NCBI GenBank assembly: GCA_022842065.1
Contig: JALHQH010000059.1
Coordinates: forward strand, 7,655-71,654
From: Caldilineaceae bacterium
GTDB taxonomy: Bacteria > Chloroflexota > Anaerolineae > Caldilineales > Caldilineaceae
Direction of reading: 5' to 3'
DNA length: 64,000 nt
A model generated the notes under the pieces. The model ran no database searches. It was not told the origin of the DNA and saw nothing but the letters and a program-made list of their open reading frames with translations. This document shows, in pieces, positions 51,346-60,368 of the stretch (position 1 is its first letter; each line of letters opens with the position of its first letter). Both the position numbers and the translations under genes were made by a program.

Positions 51346-51705
51346 GGCGATCAAGTGGAGAACATTACGAAGAGGCAGTGCCAAGCCAGCTTATGCTTGT
51401 GTTAGGCGAAAATCAAGCGCCCTTTGGGTGCTGGGCTGCGCCGTCCCAAGGCTTTGGCAGTTGCAATCCATCGTACTCATCGCCCTGGTTTAGGCTGAAA
51501 CGGGTAAGAACATACATCGCCATGTGGACAAAGTGACATCGCGAATAGCACAACCAACACCCTGTGCCGCGCCGAACGACCCAGCTCATCAGCGGCGGCT
51601 GCTGGATCTGTGAGCCTGGAAAAGCCTATCTGCCCCGCCGTCTGCTGCCACGCTTGGTTCGGCCTCACGTGCAACAACGCAGTTGTTGCACGCAATCGCC
51701 AGCGT
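51346..51705. other. Gap without a supported gene
   Basis: 360 bases after the HxlR fragment. Contains GTTAGGC at 51401-51407, which matches an integron core site (GTTRRRY), but no partner RYYYAAC site was found at a sensible distance. AGTTGTTGCACGCAATCG near 51680 leads into the tail of the SUKH gene. No gene is supported. Confidence 0.4.
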
Positions 51706-52719
51706 TCATGCCTTTCGACTTAGTTCGCGAATCCGCTCAGTCAACCGATCCTGCAACTGTGGTAGTTGCGCGGCCCACACCTTTCCCGCCGCCGTCAGTG
51801 CACCGGTGAAAATGGGCATAACGCCCGCCTCTTGCTGTAATTCCTTCTGAACTCGGCGGAGTGTCCCGAGCCGGGTAACATAAGGAATCACGGCGGCGAT
51901 CCGCAGCCAGTTCTTGCCGGCCCACTCTAATCCGACCTCGGGAGCAGAACTTCGACTGGCGAGCAAAACCGCCATTTCTGTACAAGCGGTTTCGACAGTG
52001 TCGCTGCGTGGCGTGAAAATGTTGCCCATACAGGCGAACTCGAGCGCGTTCAGCCGTAGCGCCGGGCATTGACGATCCACGTCCTCGCCGGCGTTAATCC
52101 AAGCCTCCAGCGCACGCACGTCCCCATACTCCACCGCCTTCGCCCACGGCTCACTTTCGACCGGCCAGTGCAGTTTCGCGAGAAAATCGTCGAAATCTTC
52201 GGCGACAAGCCACAGGTCTTTCGGCAAAAATACGCGATCGAACGGATTATTCCAGGACAAGCTACCGCGCTTGTTTTTGGCTTCCTGCCAGAGATAGACC
52301 CGACCGTAATCCTCGGGGCGGATCGAGATTAGGATGTACCCCATCTTGAGTTTTCGGCGCCACTTGGTGCAAATCCCGACCGCGATGAGACCGCGCGGGA
52401 AGTGTTCGACGTAGGTGAAGTACTCTTGGATCCCATAACCATGCAAACTACTCAACTTGAGCAGCGCGTTCACACCGATGCCGCGATCCACGTTCGTCTT
52501 GGCGGTAAACTGGAACAACAGCTCGACGACATCAACGCCAAGCGGTTCGTCAGGATTATCCTGGGCATAATACTTGAATGCCGGCGGAACGACACAGCCG
52601 CCGTTGGTCTCAAGGATAAACCGGCGATACGGCGCAGGGAGCGGCCCGAGGGTTGATTCGAAGGTATCGATCAGCCGCTGACTCACTTTTGGACCGGTAT
52701 TATAGATTTCAATTTTCAT
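51706..52719 (-). CDS. SMI1/KNR4 (SUKH) domain protein with ankyrin-like tail
   Basis: 337 aa from ATG 52719 (shares one base with the preceding stop, TGATG; GGAGA upstream). The SUKH core is RLIDTFESTLGPLPAPYRRFILETNGGCVVPPAFKY. ..EYGDVRALEAWINAGEDVDRQCPALRLNALEFACMGNI and AVLLASRSSAPEVGLEWAGKN look like degenerate ankyrin units. SUKH proteins commonly act as immunity proteins against contact-dependent or polymorphic toxins. It is coupled to the exonuclease-fold gene upstream, so the pair may function together. Confidence 0.82.
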   Translation of the reverse strand: MKIEIYNTGPKVSQRLIDTFESTLGPLPAPYRRFILETNGGCVVPPAFKYYAQDNPDEPLGVDVVELLFQFTAKTNVDRGIGVNALLKLSSLHGYGIQEYFTYVEHFPRGLIAVGICTKWRRKLKMGYILISIRPEDYGRVYLWQEAKNKRGSLSWNNPFDRVFLPKDLWLVAEDFDDFLAKLHWPVESEPWAKAVEYGDVRALEAWINAGEDVDRQCPALRLNALEFACMGNIFTPRSDTVETACTEMAVLLASRSSAPEVGLEWAGKNWLRIAAVIPYVTRLGTLRRVQKELQQEAGVMPIFTGALTAAGKVWAAQLPQLQDRLTERIRELSRKA

Positions 52720-53750
52720 CAATCTCCGCCTGCTGCCGTTATCGGGCGATGGACGAAACTGGCCTTGATGATGCCATGATCGTTTGTTCCACTTTCCTGG
52801 TGGTCATCTTGATTCAAATGGTCGTTGTTGACCGTCAGACCATCAAACATCCAGCGGCGCTTTTTGCTCTGGTCATAGAACTCCTGGCTAAACAGGATGT
52901 GATCCAGCGACTCCTTTATACCCTTGTGCGAATAGGTGTAGAAGACATCACGGGTATCGCGGAACTCCTGCATGATCTGCGCGCTATAGAGGGCTGTATC
53001 ACCGCCGCCCTTGGAATCGCCAAACAGGTAACTAGGTTGTCCGGTCAAAATGTTCTGTGTATTGCTGCTTTGCCCGTCATTGATGTCGCCAATGACGATA
53101 ACCGGCTGATCGGTATCCTTCAGCACCAAATTCAGGATCACGCGCATCGCGGCCGCTTCGGCAGTACGACGAATGGTGGAGACTGCTGCACCTAACGCCG
53201 TGTGGTGCATCCCATGCACCTCCTTCTCATACCACGGCTCGCGAAACAGTTCGGTCGGCCCTTTCGACTTGAAGTGGCATACAAAAAAGTGGACCAGGGG
53301 TTCCATAGGGTGCAGCCGCAGAAGGGCATGTAATACGGGACGGGAGAAGCCCTTAATCGTGACCGCGATGGCGGGTGTCTGCGCATCTCCACCGCCCGAT
53401 CTGAGTACCAAGTTCTCTGGAAAATCCTCGATCCACGCTAACGACTCCACTGCAATCCCTGTGCGGACAGCCGCCGCACAGATGATCTTCTCACCTGCCG
53501 CATCTGTCGGTACCAGCAGTTGGTAATCACCTGCCATTGATGAATGGTTGAACGCACGCTTGAGTGACTCTGCGTGCCACAACTCTTGGAAAGCCAGCAC
53601 GTCGGCATTGAGCAAATCGATCTGGTGGGCTGTCCAGGTAATCTTCCGGTTGTACTGTTCCTGCGTCCAGCCCTGGGCATCCTTGTACATTGGCAAACCA
53701 GGCTCGTTCAGATTGAACAGGTTAAAGGTTGCGACGCTGAATTTCTTCAT
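52719..53750 (-). CDS. Endonuclease/exonuclease/phosphatase-family protein
   Basis: 343 aa, no signal peptide. MKKFSVATFNLFNLNEPG opens the fold (metal Asn), VLAFQELWHAESL has the metal Glu, FFVCHFKSKG the catalytic His strand, VIVIGDINDGQSS the G-D-x-N motif, and GIKESLDHILFS plus GTNDHGIIKAS the late D-H pairs. DNase I-like phosphodiesterase acting inside the cell; nucleic acid or phospholipid substrate not decidable. Translationally linked to the SUKH gene. Confidence 0.88.
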   Translation of the reverse strand: MKKFSVATFNLFNLNEPGLPMYKDAQGWTQEQYNRKITWTAHQIDLLNADVLAFQELWHAESLKRAFNHSSMAGDYQLLVPTDAAGEKIICAAAVRTGIAVESLAWIEDFPENLVLRSGGGDAQTPAIAVTIKGFSRPVLHALLRLHPMEPLVHFFVCHFKSKGPTELFREPWYEKEVHGMHHTALGAAVSTIRRTAEAAAMRVILNLVLKDTDQPVIVIGDINDGQSSNTQNILTGQPSYLFGDSKGGGDTALYSAQIMQEFRDTRDVFYTYSHKGIKESLDHILFSQEFYDQSKKRRWMFDGLTVNNDHLNQDDHQESGTNDHGIIKASFVHRPITAAGGD

Positions 53751-53990
53751 AGGGACTTCCTTTTCCTTAGTTTACATACATTCTGCTCATTGACACTCCT
53801 CAGGTGACACATCAATGTCACCCAATGGCGGTTCGCCTTCGATCAAATTGCTGATCTTGGTGGGCGCACTCCACTTGCGTTTGCCATTATATCGTCTTCC
53901 GGTGCGGCAGATATCGCGCCGAGGCCCGCGCGCACAGGCGAGCGGGCCGGGGGATCACGGCCTATACTCGACCCACCCCGATTGAATTTT

Positions 53991-54516
53991 CTATTGCGAA
54001 ACGGTGGTTATCCAGTCTGTCAGCATGGTTAGGACGCGTGGTGCGTAGGCGTTTCGGCCTGACAGGGTGAATCTTGCTTGCGCGCTGACGGGCCATTGCT
54101 CGGCCAACTGAAAGTTGTAGTGCGCTGAGATAAGCAGCGAATGTGTCGCTCCCGGAACAAGCTCAAACTGGTTGTGCGGGTTAGCTCCTGCAAGTGCTGC
54201 GCTGTAAACCGATACTGAACACCGAAATACCGGCATCGATCAGTGCATTGACCAGCGGCAGATAGCCGCCGTCGGAAGTGCGGTTCTGTGAGCCGTCACC
54301 ATGAACCAATAGCACAATCGGGCCACGCGCGGATGCGTCATAAAGCGTTCCGTGCAGAACGTTGCCACCCTGCCGAAAGCTGATCTCGTGCATCGTGACA
54401 TCGGGCAGGTCGAAGTCCGAGACATTGGACATCGACAGGGTCAAGAACAGCAGCAGCGCCACCCCAAGCACTACGGTGATGCCAAAGATGAATGTCCGTT
54501 TCAACGCACGGTGCAT
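53991..54516 (-). pseudogene. Alpha/beta hydrolase gene with internal deletion
   Basis: The start is sound: AAGGAG, ATG 54516, a membrane anchor (TFIFGITVVLGVALLLFLTL) and the hydrolase opening PIVLLVHGDGSQNRTSDGGYLPLVNALIDAGISVFS. Then the sequence jumps, with a frame change near 54195-54235, straight to the end of such a protein (NPHNQFELVPGATHSLLI and APRVLTMLTDWITTV). The nucleophile region is missing. About 130-150 residues appear lost, so the product cannot be an active hydrolase. Confidence 0.75.
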
Positions 54517-54742
54517 CAGCAGTCTCCTTGAAAAAGGAAGGAGCAAGCCCGCCCCAGGAAATCGCCTTGTGTGTCGCGCTAGCGCACGGCCACTGCGACA
54601 CCTGTTGACGGGGAATGAGCCGCCGGTCCTCAGTGTCGAATTCAGCGCGGGCTTCAGAATGCGCGCCGCGTGTGCAGGGCCTATTCCCTGGCTGATCCTC
54701 CTCTATCGCGAACCGCCGTGGTCGAGCGGGGTTGGTCGCCGC

Positions 54743-55336
54743 CTACTCCAGTGCGTATTTCATCTGTGTGGCAGCGCCAAAGCCAAGTAGCCATTTCAAA
54801 TAGGCGAATTGTTCGGTCTTTACAGGTACAAAGCCAATACGTTCATAGAGGCCCCGAGCTGCGGGATTCGTGTCGATGACATCAAGGCGAACCGACCGAT
54901 ACCCTTCTTTCTTGGCATACGCTATGAGGCTATGCAAAAGCTTGGTCCCAATGCCACTGCCGCGCATCTTGGGCGAAACGCCTATTCCATCCATAAGCAA
55001 TTGGCCCGCGACCTGATTTCGTTGAAACAGCGCAAGAACGAGGGCGGCACGAATGGCACCCCAGAACCCAATCTCCTCTTTCAACACCCGAAATGAAATC
55101 CCACCGGTCAGCGATCCTTGCCCCGTCTGGAAGCCGGCGATTCCAACCATTTCACCATTGCTTATTGCGACGAGAGAAAACGCTGGATTAAAGCCCACTT
55201 TCAGGACTGCCATTCGTGTGATAGGGTTGGGCATCGCTATTGAGAGCTTGGCGCCAAACGCTGCGTCGTACAACTCGGCTGCCGATGAACGTAACTCGTC
55301 TGGAAACCCCTGCTGAACACTGATCTTATCACTCAT
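54743..55336 (-). CDS. GNAT N-acetyltransferase
   Basis: 197 aa from ATG 55336 with GGAG upstream. GNAT core: AGQLLMDGIGVSPKMRGSGIGTKLLHSLIAYAKKEGYRSVRLDVIDTNPAARGLYERIGFV, with the acetyl-CoA loop R-G-S-G-I-G. The N-terminal half is DUF-like and hydrophobic (VLALFQRNQVAG). Substrate unknown. Confidence 0.9.
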   Translation of the reverse strand: MSDKISVQQGFPDELRSSAAELYDAAFGAKLSIAMPNPITRMAVLKVGFNPAFSLVAISNGEMVGIAGFQTGQGSLTGGISFRVLKEEIGFWGAIRAALVLALFQRNQVAGQLLMDGIGVSPKMRGSGIGTKLLHSLIAYAKKEGYRSVRLDVIDTNPAARGLYERIGFVPVKTEQFAYLKWLLGFGAATQMKYALE

Positions 55337-55680
55337 AATCTTGATCTCCTGAGGCCGTCCGCTGCGTTTCAGCCACCGCGGGTGCCACAATACCATAGAT
55401 TCAAGTGCCAGGTGGCACGCAAAGCGGTCGGCTGCAAGCGCTGGTTGGGCCGCTGCATCATAGCTGCATCTCGTCAAATTTCGGGAATAGGCATCAACCC
55501 ACGTAAACGCACTGGGATGATACGGATTGCCGTGCTGAAGGTAGCCGCATATTTCCCTTCATCCGTATTCAGCGAAAGGATGCCGGAACTCCACTGATTA
55601 GCCAAACTCTACCAAAACAAATGTTCAGCGGTCTGTTCCTTATTTTGCGCCATTCAATCAAGTTACTGGAACAAGTGTCT

Positions 55681-56193
55681 TCATGATGCGGAGCTAGCTG
55701 ACTGCTCTTCAAGTGGTTCGAGAATGACCACCGGTATTTGGCGTTCGGTTCGTTCTTGATACTCGGTGAAATACGGATACATCGCCACAAGTCTCGGCCA
55801 AAGAGATTGTCGCTCGCTCGGTGTGGCCAGCACAGCGCGGACTCTCACCTTGAGGCCCATCATTTGCACAAGCGCTTCGCCACTTTGCTGGAGATTGAGC
55901 CACCAAGCTGGATTTTGGTCACTTCCTGAGTAGGCCGCGGCGATGATAAAGCGCTTGCCATCCGGAATATAGATGAGGGGTATGGTACGGGGCTTTCCAG
56001 TCTTGCGACCTCGAACAGTAAGCAACAGTGTCGGATACTTTGCGATTTGTGCTTTGCCATTGGTGAGACGGTACAACACAACGTGCAATTGAGTGAACAG
56101 TTTGACAACTGGACGCATCTGCTTGTGGCGAAGAACATTTGATAATGCTGAGAAAAGTTTAGACTTGTCTGAGTTGACTGGAGAGACTGACAT
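55681..56193 (-). CDS. Deazaflavin (F420)-dependent nitroreductase family protein
   Basis: 170 aa from ATG 56193 (an ATG at 56211 also possible). DUF385/Ddn fold: KYPTLLLTVRGRKTGKPRTIPLIYIPDGKRFIIAAAYSGSDQNPAWWLNLQQSGEALVQMMGLKVRVRA. This is the F420H2-dependent quinone reductase/nitroreductase signature (T-x-G-R-K-T-G and NPAWWLNL). Reduces quinones or nitro compounds at the membrane. Implies the organism makes coenzyme F420, known in many Chloroflexota. Confidence 0.9.
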   Translation of the reverse strand: MSVSPVNSDKSKLFSALSNVLRHKQMRPVVKLFTQLHVVLYRLTNGKAQIAKYPTLLLTVRGRKTGKPRTIPLIYIPDGKRFIIAAAYSGSDQNPAWWLNLQQSGEALVQMMGLKVRVRAVLATPSERQSLWPRLVAMYPYFTEYQERTERQIPVVILEPLEEQSASSAS

Positions 56194-56456
56194 ATGTATA
56201 ACTCTTTGCATATGGAATTGGTTTGGTAGTTGATACGAGCAGATGCACGAGCTGGATGTCCAATGACGAACGTTCGCGGTCGAACACTTGGGTAAACAGC
56301 GGCGGGACAAGACGAGGCTACACTGTGCGGGGAAACTACAAAAAAGCCGAGATCACCTAGCGGCGGGCGACCAGCCCGCCGTCTGCTTCACCTGATGTTC
56401 GGCGGCACGCCCTGAGGAATCCAGCTTATTCTTGTTGACAGAAACGTAGCTTTCAC

Positions 56457-56810
56457 TCAGGCAGTCGCAAATTCGGTATAGTGTCGCATTTCTGGTGGAT
56501 GAAAGGCTAACACAATGTCTTCTAGGTATGTCTGATACATGACATACTGTCCAAGCGCATCTCTTACCTCATGCACAGTTGACTGCCCCAAAAAACTTTT
56601 TACCTCTACCGCAATTTTCTCGGTTCCGCGTTGGGCTGCGAAGGCACGTTCCGCGGCCAGATCAGGATAGATCGTGAACTCCTCGTAGCGCACCGTATAG
56701 TGTTCTGAGGTAATCGTCCAGCCTACTGGACGATTCGAGCGACAATTGCTAGTATACTTGCTTCCAATTGCGATGTCAACTAGAATTTTGCGAGCCTTAC
56801 AATGGAACAA
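56457..56810 (-). pseudogene. XisH-XisI chimera (FdxN-element excision proteins)
   Basis: One 117-codon frame made of two proteins. GWTIT..HYTVRYEEFTIYPDLAAERAFAAQRGTEKIAVEVKSF..STVHEVRDALGQYVMYQTYLE is the middle of XisH, including the PD..E-x-K nuclease-like motif. The last 20 residues, DIVLAFHPPEMRHYTEFATA, are the C-terminus of XisI. The XisH start and tail and most of XisI are missing, so an in-frame deletion fused the pair. Its beginning collides with the integrase start on the other strand. Confidence 0.75.
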
Positions 56811-57372
56811 AAACCGAAAAAACTGCTAGACCAGGTCCGCGATGCGATTCGCCTCAAAAATTATGCTTACAGCACTGAGAAAACGTATGTGGATTCGGGT
56901 ACCCACTGGGTGTGAAAGGTTCATCCGCTTTCACAAACTCCGCCATCCAAAGGAGATGAATTCTCCTGAAGTTGAAGCCTTTCTCACGCATTTGGCGGTT
57001 CAACAAAACGTTTCTCCTTCTACCCAAAATCAAGCACTCAGTGCTTTACTCTTTCTCTATCGTAATGTTCTCAATATTGAGTTAACCAGTCGGATTGACG
57101 CAGTTCGTGCCCAATGTGATAAGCGCCTACCGGTTGTTTTAACCAAAGCTGAAGTGCAAACCGTCATTGGCCAGATGACTGGGTTACACCAGATGATGGC
57201 AAAGCTGCTCTACGGTAGTGGTATCCGCTTAATGGAAGGTTTGCGACTGCGGGTTAAAGATGTCGACTTTGATCGCCACCAATTACTGATCCGCGATACC
57301 AAAGGCAATGAAGATCGCGTGACCATGCTGCCACAAAGCATTGCGCCCGCCCTGCGTGAACACCTGCTTGTC
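56802..57372 (+). pseudogene. Integron-type tyrosine recombinase, broken and truncated
   Basis: Starts at ATG 56802 (KPKKLLDQVRDAIRLKNYAYSTEKTYVD). A short insertion near 56895-56915 brings a stop, after which the other frame continues RFIRFHKLRHPKEMNSPEVEAFLTHLAVQQNVSPSTQNQALSALLFLYRNVL and LLYGSGIRLMEGLRLRVKDVDFDRHQLLIRDTKGNEDRVTMLPQSIAPALREHL. This is the IntI family pattern with catalytic Arg in G-I-R-L-M-E. The C-terminal half with the remaining catalytic His, Arg and Tyr is gone; the frame runs into an HxlR-type gene. Inactive remnant. Confidence 0.85.
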
Positions 57373-57680
57373 ATGAAGCAGCAGCATGACAGACGCGCCA
57401 CTTGCCCCATCAGTTTTGCCCTGGAGACCTTCGGCGATCTGTGCTCTTTACTGCTCGTGCGCGCCAGACCTATTTCGGGAAGAAATCCTATGGGGCGTTC
57501 TTCGCGGCGGACGAAGGCATGGCGACCAACATCCTCGCCAGCCGGCTTGTGCAACTAGTGCAGACGGGGATGCTGGCGAAAAAGCCCTATGCGACGGATA
57601 AGGGCAACACGGTGTAGGGGCTGACGGAAAAAGGGCTGGATTTCATGCCAAGCTTGCTGAAACTGGCCAACGGGGGGCCT
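57373..57680 (+). pseudogene. HxlR-type regulator, copy B, fused to the integrase remnant
   Basis: ATG 57373 is the natural start (MKQQHDRRATCPISFALETFGDLCSLLLVRA) and lies in frame with the integrase. A deletion near 57455 shifts the frame; the match then continues as YGAFFAADEGMATNILASRLVQLVQTGMLAKKPYATDKG to TEKGLDFMPSLLKLANG with a TAG inside. HxlR proteins are winged-helix redox or aldehyde sensors; this copy is dead. Confidence 0.8.
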
Positions 57681-57809
57681 CGCCTCCGCCGAACGTGTTG
57701 AGTTAAGTCGCGGCCCAGCCACAGATTGGAATTCTCGATGTGCCCGGAAAGCCGTCAGCTTCAACGATTGGTTATACGGCATCACTTCCTTTTAATATCC
57801 TGCGTTTTA

Positions 57810-58271
57810 TCATAGGGTTTCCGCCGCGCATTCTGTGCTCCCGCACCACGCGCCGCGTGGCGTGGCGTCGGGTGCCGCCGCTGGGTAGGCGACCGTCTTT
57901 TTTTTTGAACGTCCAACAATCGCAATGCTGCCGCCAACAATGCAGCCTGGAAAGCTAGCTGCACCGGCTGATACACCATAGATAATCGCGCCAAGTTCCG
58001 ACCACATTTCTCCAGCATAAATCATATAGCTACCTGCACCAATGAGAAATCCGACGACCGCCGGAATGCCAATAAAACCCGCCACTATTCCCTTTGCACG
58101 CGGAAGCGAAGTGGTGGCAACGAAACTGCCGGCACCACAAATGGCCCCGAATAAACAATAGACAAAGACGTTCCTTAGCACGCCAAGGAAATCCTCGACA
58201 AATGGGAATATTGCTAGCGATAAAGCACCCGCCCCAACCACAGAAATCAATGCCAACACTGGTTTGCTCAT
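57810..58271 (-). CDS. Small membrane protein of unknown function
   Basis: 153 aa from ATG 58271 (TTGGAG seven bases upstream). Four hydrophobic segments: PVLALISVVGAGALSLAIFPFV, VFVYCLFGAICGAGSFVA, IVAGFIGIPAVVGFLIGAGSYMIY and LGAIIYGVSAGAASFPGCIVGGSIAIVG. The tail is polar and cysteine-containing. No family recognised. It stands alone between regulator fragments and may be one of the few intact genes in this stretch. Confidence 0.7.
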   Translation of the reverse strand: MSKPVLALISVVGAGALSLAIFPFVEDFLGVLRNVFVYCLFGAICGAGSFVATTSLPRAKGIVAGFIGIPAVVGFLIGAGSYMIYAGEMWSELGAIIYGVSAGAASFPGCIVGGSIAIVGRSKKKTVAYPAAAPDATPRGAWCGSTECAAETL

Positions 58272-58471
58272 GCTACGCTCCAAGGCCACCTAATCGATCT
58301 TACGTCGCCGAACGCCATGCTGTACGCTCAAGAGGTGTAGGACACCAGAAAACCGCAAGCTCATCCCTGGTCAGCACTAGCGGATGTGCGGCGCGGGAGA
58401 TCCTGTTTGCGCGGTGCGCGTCTAGCCTGGTAACTATGGAGATCAGCAAGCGCCTCATCAATAGTTAGATT

Positions 58472-58624
58472 TTATAGCAGGGTTCTGCGTTCTTCTGTGT
58501 AATTGCCAAAGCCTGTCGTGAACTGATTCAAAAAGCGAATCGTGTTAACAAGCCCCAATGTTCGATAGCATAGCCGCAATGCTGCTTGCGTAATTTTAGT
58601 TAGTGGTTGTGTTTCAGCAATCAT
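58472..58624 (-). pseudogene. Relic of the small antitoxin family
   Basis: LTKITQAALRLCYRTLGLVNTIRFLNQFTTGFGNYTEERRTLL matches the antitoxin candidate at 44646-44867 along its core. The C-terminal tail is missing and no VapC-like gene is beside it. A possible start is ATG 58624. Confidence 0.6.
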
Positions 58625-58765
58625 GCTTCTATCGCCTCGATCAATTTCAATGGAGAAACGATGCGGGTTCGCAGGCCACTTACCGGCTTCGCCTTCCTGA
58701 AAACGGTTATCACATGTGCAAAAGTAATCTGCTATCTCGATGATCGATATGAGAAGTATACCATA

Positions 58766-58840
58766 GCTAATCCAGGTGACAATCGCCGAATCGGTCTGAT
58801 CGAGCAGCGCGCGCACTTCCTCTGTCCCCTCGATTGATCC
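58766..58840 (-). pseudogene. 75-base piece of the sugar isomerase gene
   Basis: Reads IEGTEEVRALLDQTDSAIVTWIS, matching IERPEEVRALLDQTDPAIVSWIP of the isomerase at 45494-46366. Nucleotide similarity runs over about 70 bases. Nothing else of that gene is present. Confidence 0.65.
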
Positions 58841-58959
58841 CCCTTGATTGATCCCTCTCAATGGGCGCAGTCGTGCCTTCATCTTCAACGTGCGCTTGTC
58901 GCGTTCGTCAAACCAGTTGGCTCGGCAACATGCGGGACGCAGCAGGGCTGAGGATCACG

Positions 58960-59270
58960 ATGAAACAGCAGCACGACAGACGCGCCGCTTGCCCATCAAT
59001 TTTGCCCTGGAAACCTTTGGCCATCTGTGCTCTTTGCTGATTGTGCGCGCCATGATCGATTTTGGGCAGAAACCCTATGGGGCATTTTTCGCGGCGGATG
59101 AAGGCATGGCGACCCATATCCTCGCCAGCCGGCTTGCGCACCTGGTGCAGGCGGGGATGCTGGCGAAAAAGTCCTATGCGACGGAACAGCGCAAAGCGGT
59201 GTATGGGCTGACGGAAAAAGGGCTGGCTTTCATGCCGAGCTTGCTGGAAGTGGCCAACGGGAGCGCACCG
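58960..59270 (+). pseudogene. HxlR-type regulator, copy C
   Basis: ATG 58960 starts MKQQHDRRAAC. One missing C in CTTGCCC(C)ATCA shifts the frame at once; the rest (INFALETFGHLCSLLIVRAMIDFGQKPYGAFFAADEGMATHILASRLAHLVQAGMLAKKSYAT..YGLTEKGLAFMPSLLEVANG) is the best preserved of the four copies. The end diverges before the usual W-S-x-x-Y-D-P tail. Confidence 0.8.
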
Positions 59271-59313
59271 CAACCGAGCTTCCCTTGTGGGCACCTGCTT
59301 CCTCGTGCTCCGG

Positions 59314-59919
59314 TCAGATTGGTTTGAAGTCTTCGCGATTGGTGCGATACTCGAGTCCCACCACCAACGGTATGGAACTGATCAAGCTTACCTTCTGCAT
59401 GATGGCCAACCATCCCCAATCGCCCGAACCATATAGGAAAAGGGTGTAGTAGAACATTAGTAGGCTAATGACGCAGGTGAGTGTGAGTAAACGATGCTTG
59501 GTTCGTGCGACAAAAACAGTAACATAAAACATCCCCAACAAGAACAATGTGCTCGATATTGTTACCATCAAGTCGTGCAGGGCGGTGGCAATGAGGAATG
59601 TGAACAGAATGTTGGTAGCACCGATGAGTTTTAGGACAACAGCAGCTTGTCCTACCAGAATCTTCCTTGACATATTGATAAAGAAGATGCCATACCCAAA
59701 CGAGTAGAACATGATTCCAGCGAGTGCCCACACGACGGATGGGTTCTCTACGCCATTGATGGCCTTTTCTTCAAACAGGTTGCTAAAGAAGTTTCTCGAC
59801 CAGTCAAATCCTTCAGAACTTTTGTCGAGCAACGATCCGCCCGGATAAACCAGGGTTGCGATTACGATCAGAACGACAGAAAGTGCCAAGCAGATCAACA
59901 CCGAATGTTGCTTAATCAT
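59314..59919 (-). CDS. Integral membrane protein (DUF998-like)
   Basis: 201 aa from ATG 59919; the longer frame to 60069 has no homology. Six hydrophobic segments, starting HSVLICLALSVVLIVIATLVYPGGSLLD. The loop KSSEGFDWSRNFFSNLF between TM1 and TM2 (..PGGS.....F.w..NF.S.L) is the pattern of DUF998-type proteins. No enzymatic motif. Function unknown. Confidence 0.75.
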   Translation of the reverse strand: MIKQHSVLICLALSVVLIVIATLVYPGGSLLDKSSEGFDWSRNFFSNLFEEKAINGVENPSVVWALAGIMFYSFGYGIFFINMSRKILVGQAAVVLKLIGATNILFTFLIATALHDLMVTISSTLFLLGMFYVTVFVARTKHRLLTLTCVISLLMFYYTLFLYGSGDWGWLAIMQKVSLISSIPLVVGLEYRTNREDFKPI

Positions 59920-60180
59920 TTGGTTAGCCGTGAGCTTCTTTGCTTTGGTGCTTGCGCCATGATGGTATTTGCAGACCTCCTTAAAGTACAGCGATTGTAA
60001 AGGAAAATGCCGAGAAAAACAAGCCTTTTTTTGCGCAACTAGCCGTCTGTGATCACCCATTTTGGCCACTATATCACTGAGCTAGCCCCTGCGCCCAGCC
60101 TACCACAGAAAAGCGATTGCTGAGCGACTGAGATCCGATGCCGTTTTGTCGTGAGCAGTCCCTATCCAAGCAACCCAGCC

Positions 60181-60331
60181 ACAAAAAAACGGGTGCTGCT
60201 CGCCAGCATCCGTTCTCCTTCCGCGAAAATCCGCCTAATCCGTAAAATCCGCGTTCTATCTTCCCTACCCCTCCCGCCACGGCATCACCCGCTAGGCAAC
60301 CAGGCGACTAGGCGGGTTGGCCTCGGCGACG
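60181..60331. repeat. Partial duplicate of the lactate-racemase gene end and terminator
   Basis: Matches 63312-63473 over about 150 bases: the hairpin with an A-run, AAAATCCGC.TAATCCG, TTCTATCTTCCCTACCCCTC and CCGCCACGGCATCACCCGC. The second copy is the intact gene end, so this one is the derived piece. It breaks off into the HxlR copy D. Confidence 0.75.
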
Positions 60332-60368
60332 AGGTTGCGCTACGCCGTATCGGAAATCCAGGAAGTAC

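Noticed and set aside
51401..51407. GTTAGGC as an attC core site
   Set aside because: No RYYYAAC partner with L-boxes at 60-140 bases; a single 7-base match is expected by chance.
56361..56406. ACCTAGC..GTTCGGC hairpin between the deazaflavin reductase and the XisH/XisI chimera as attC
   Set aside because: It has the right symmetry and a GC stem, but both core boxes deviate from the consensus by one base; too weak without a covariance search.
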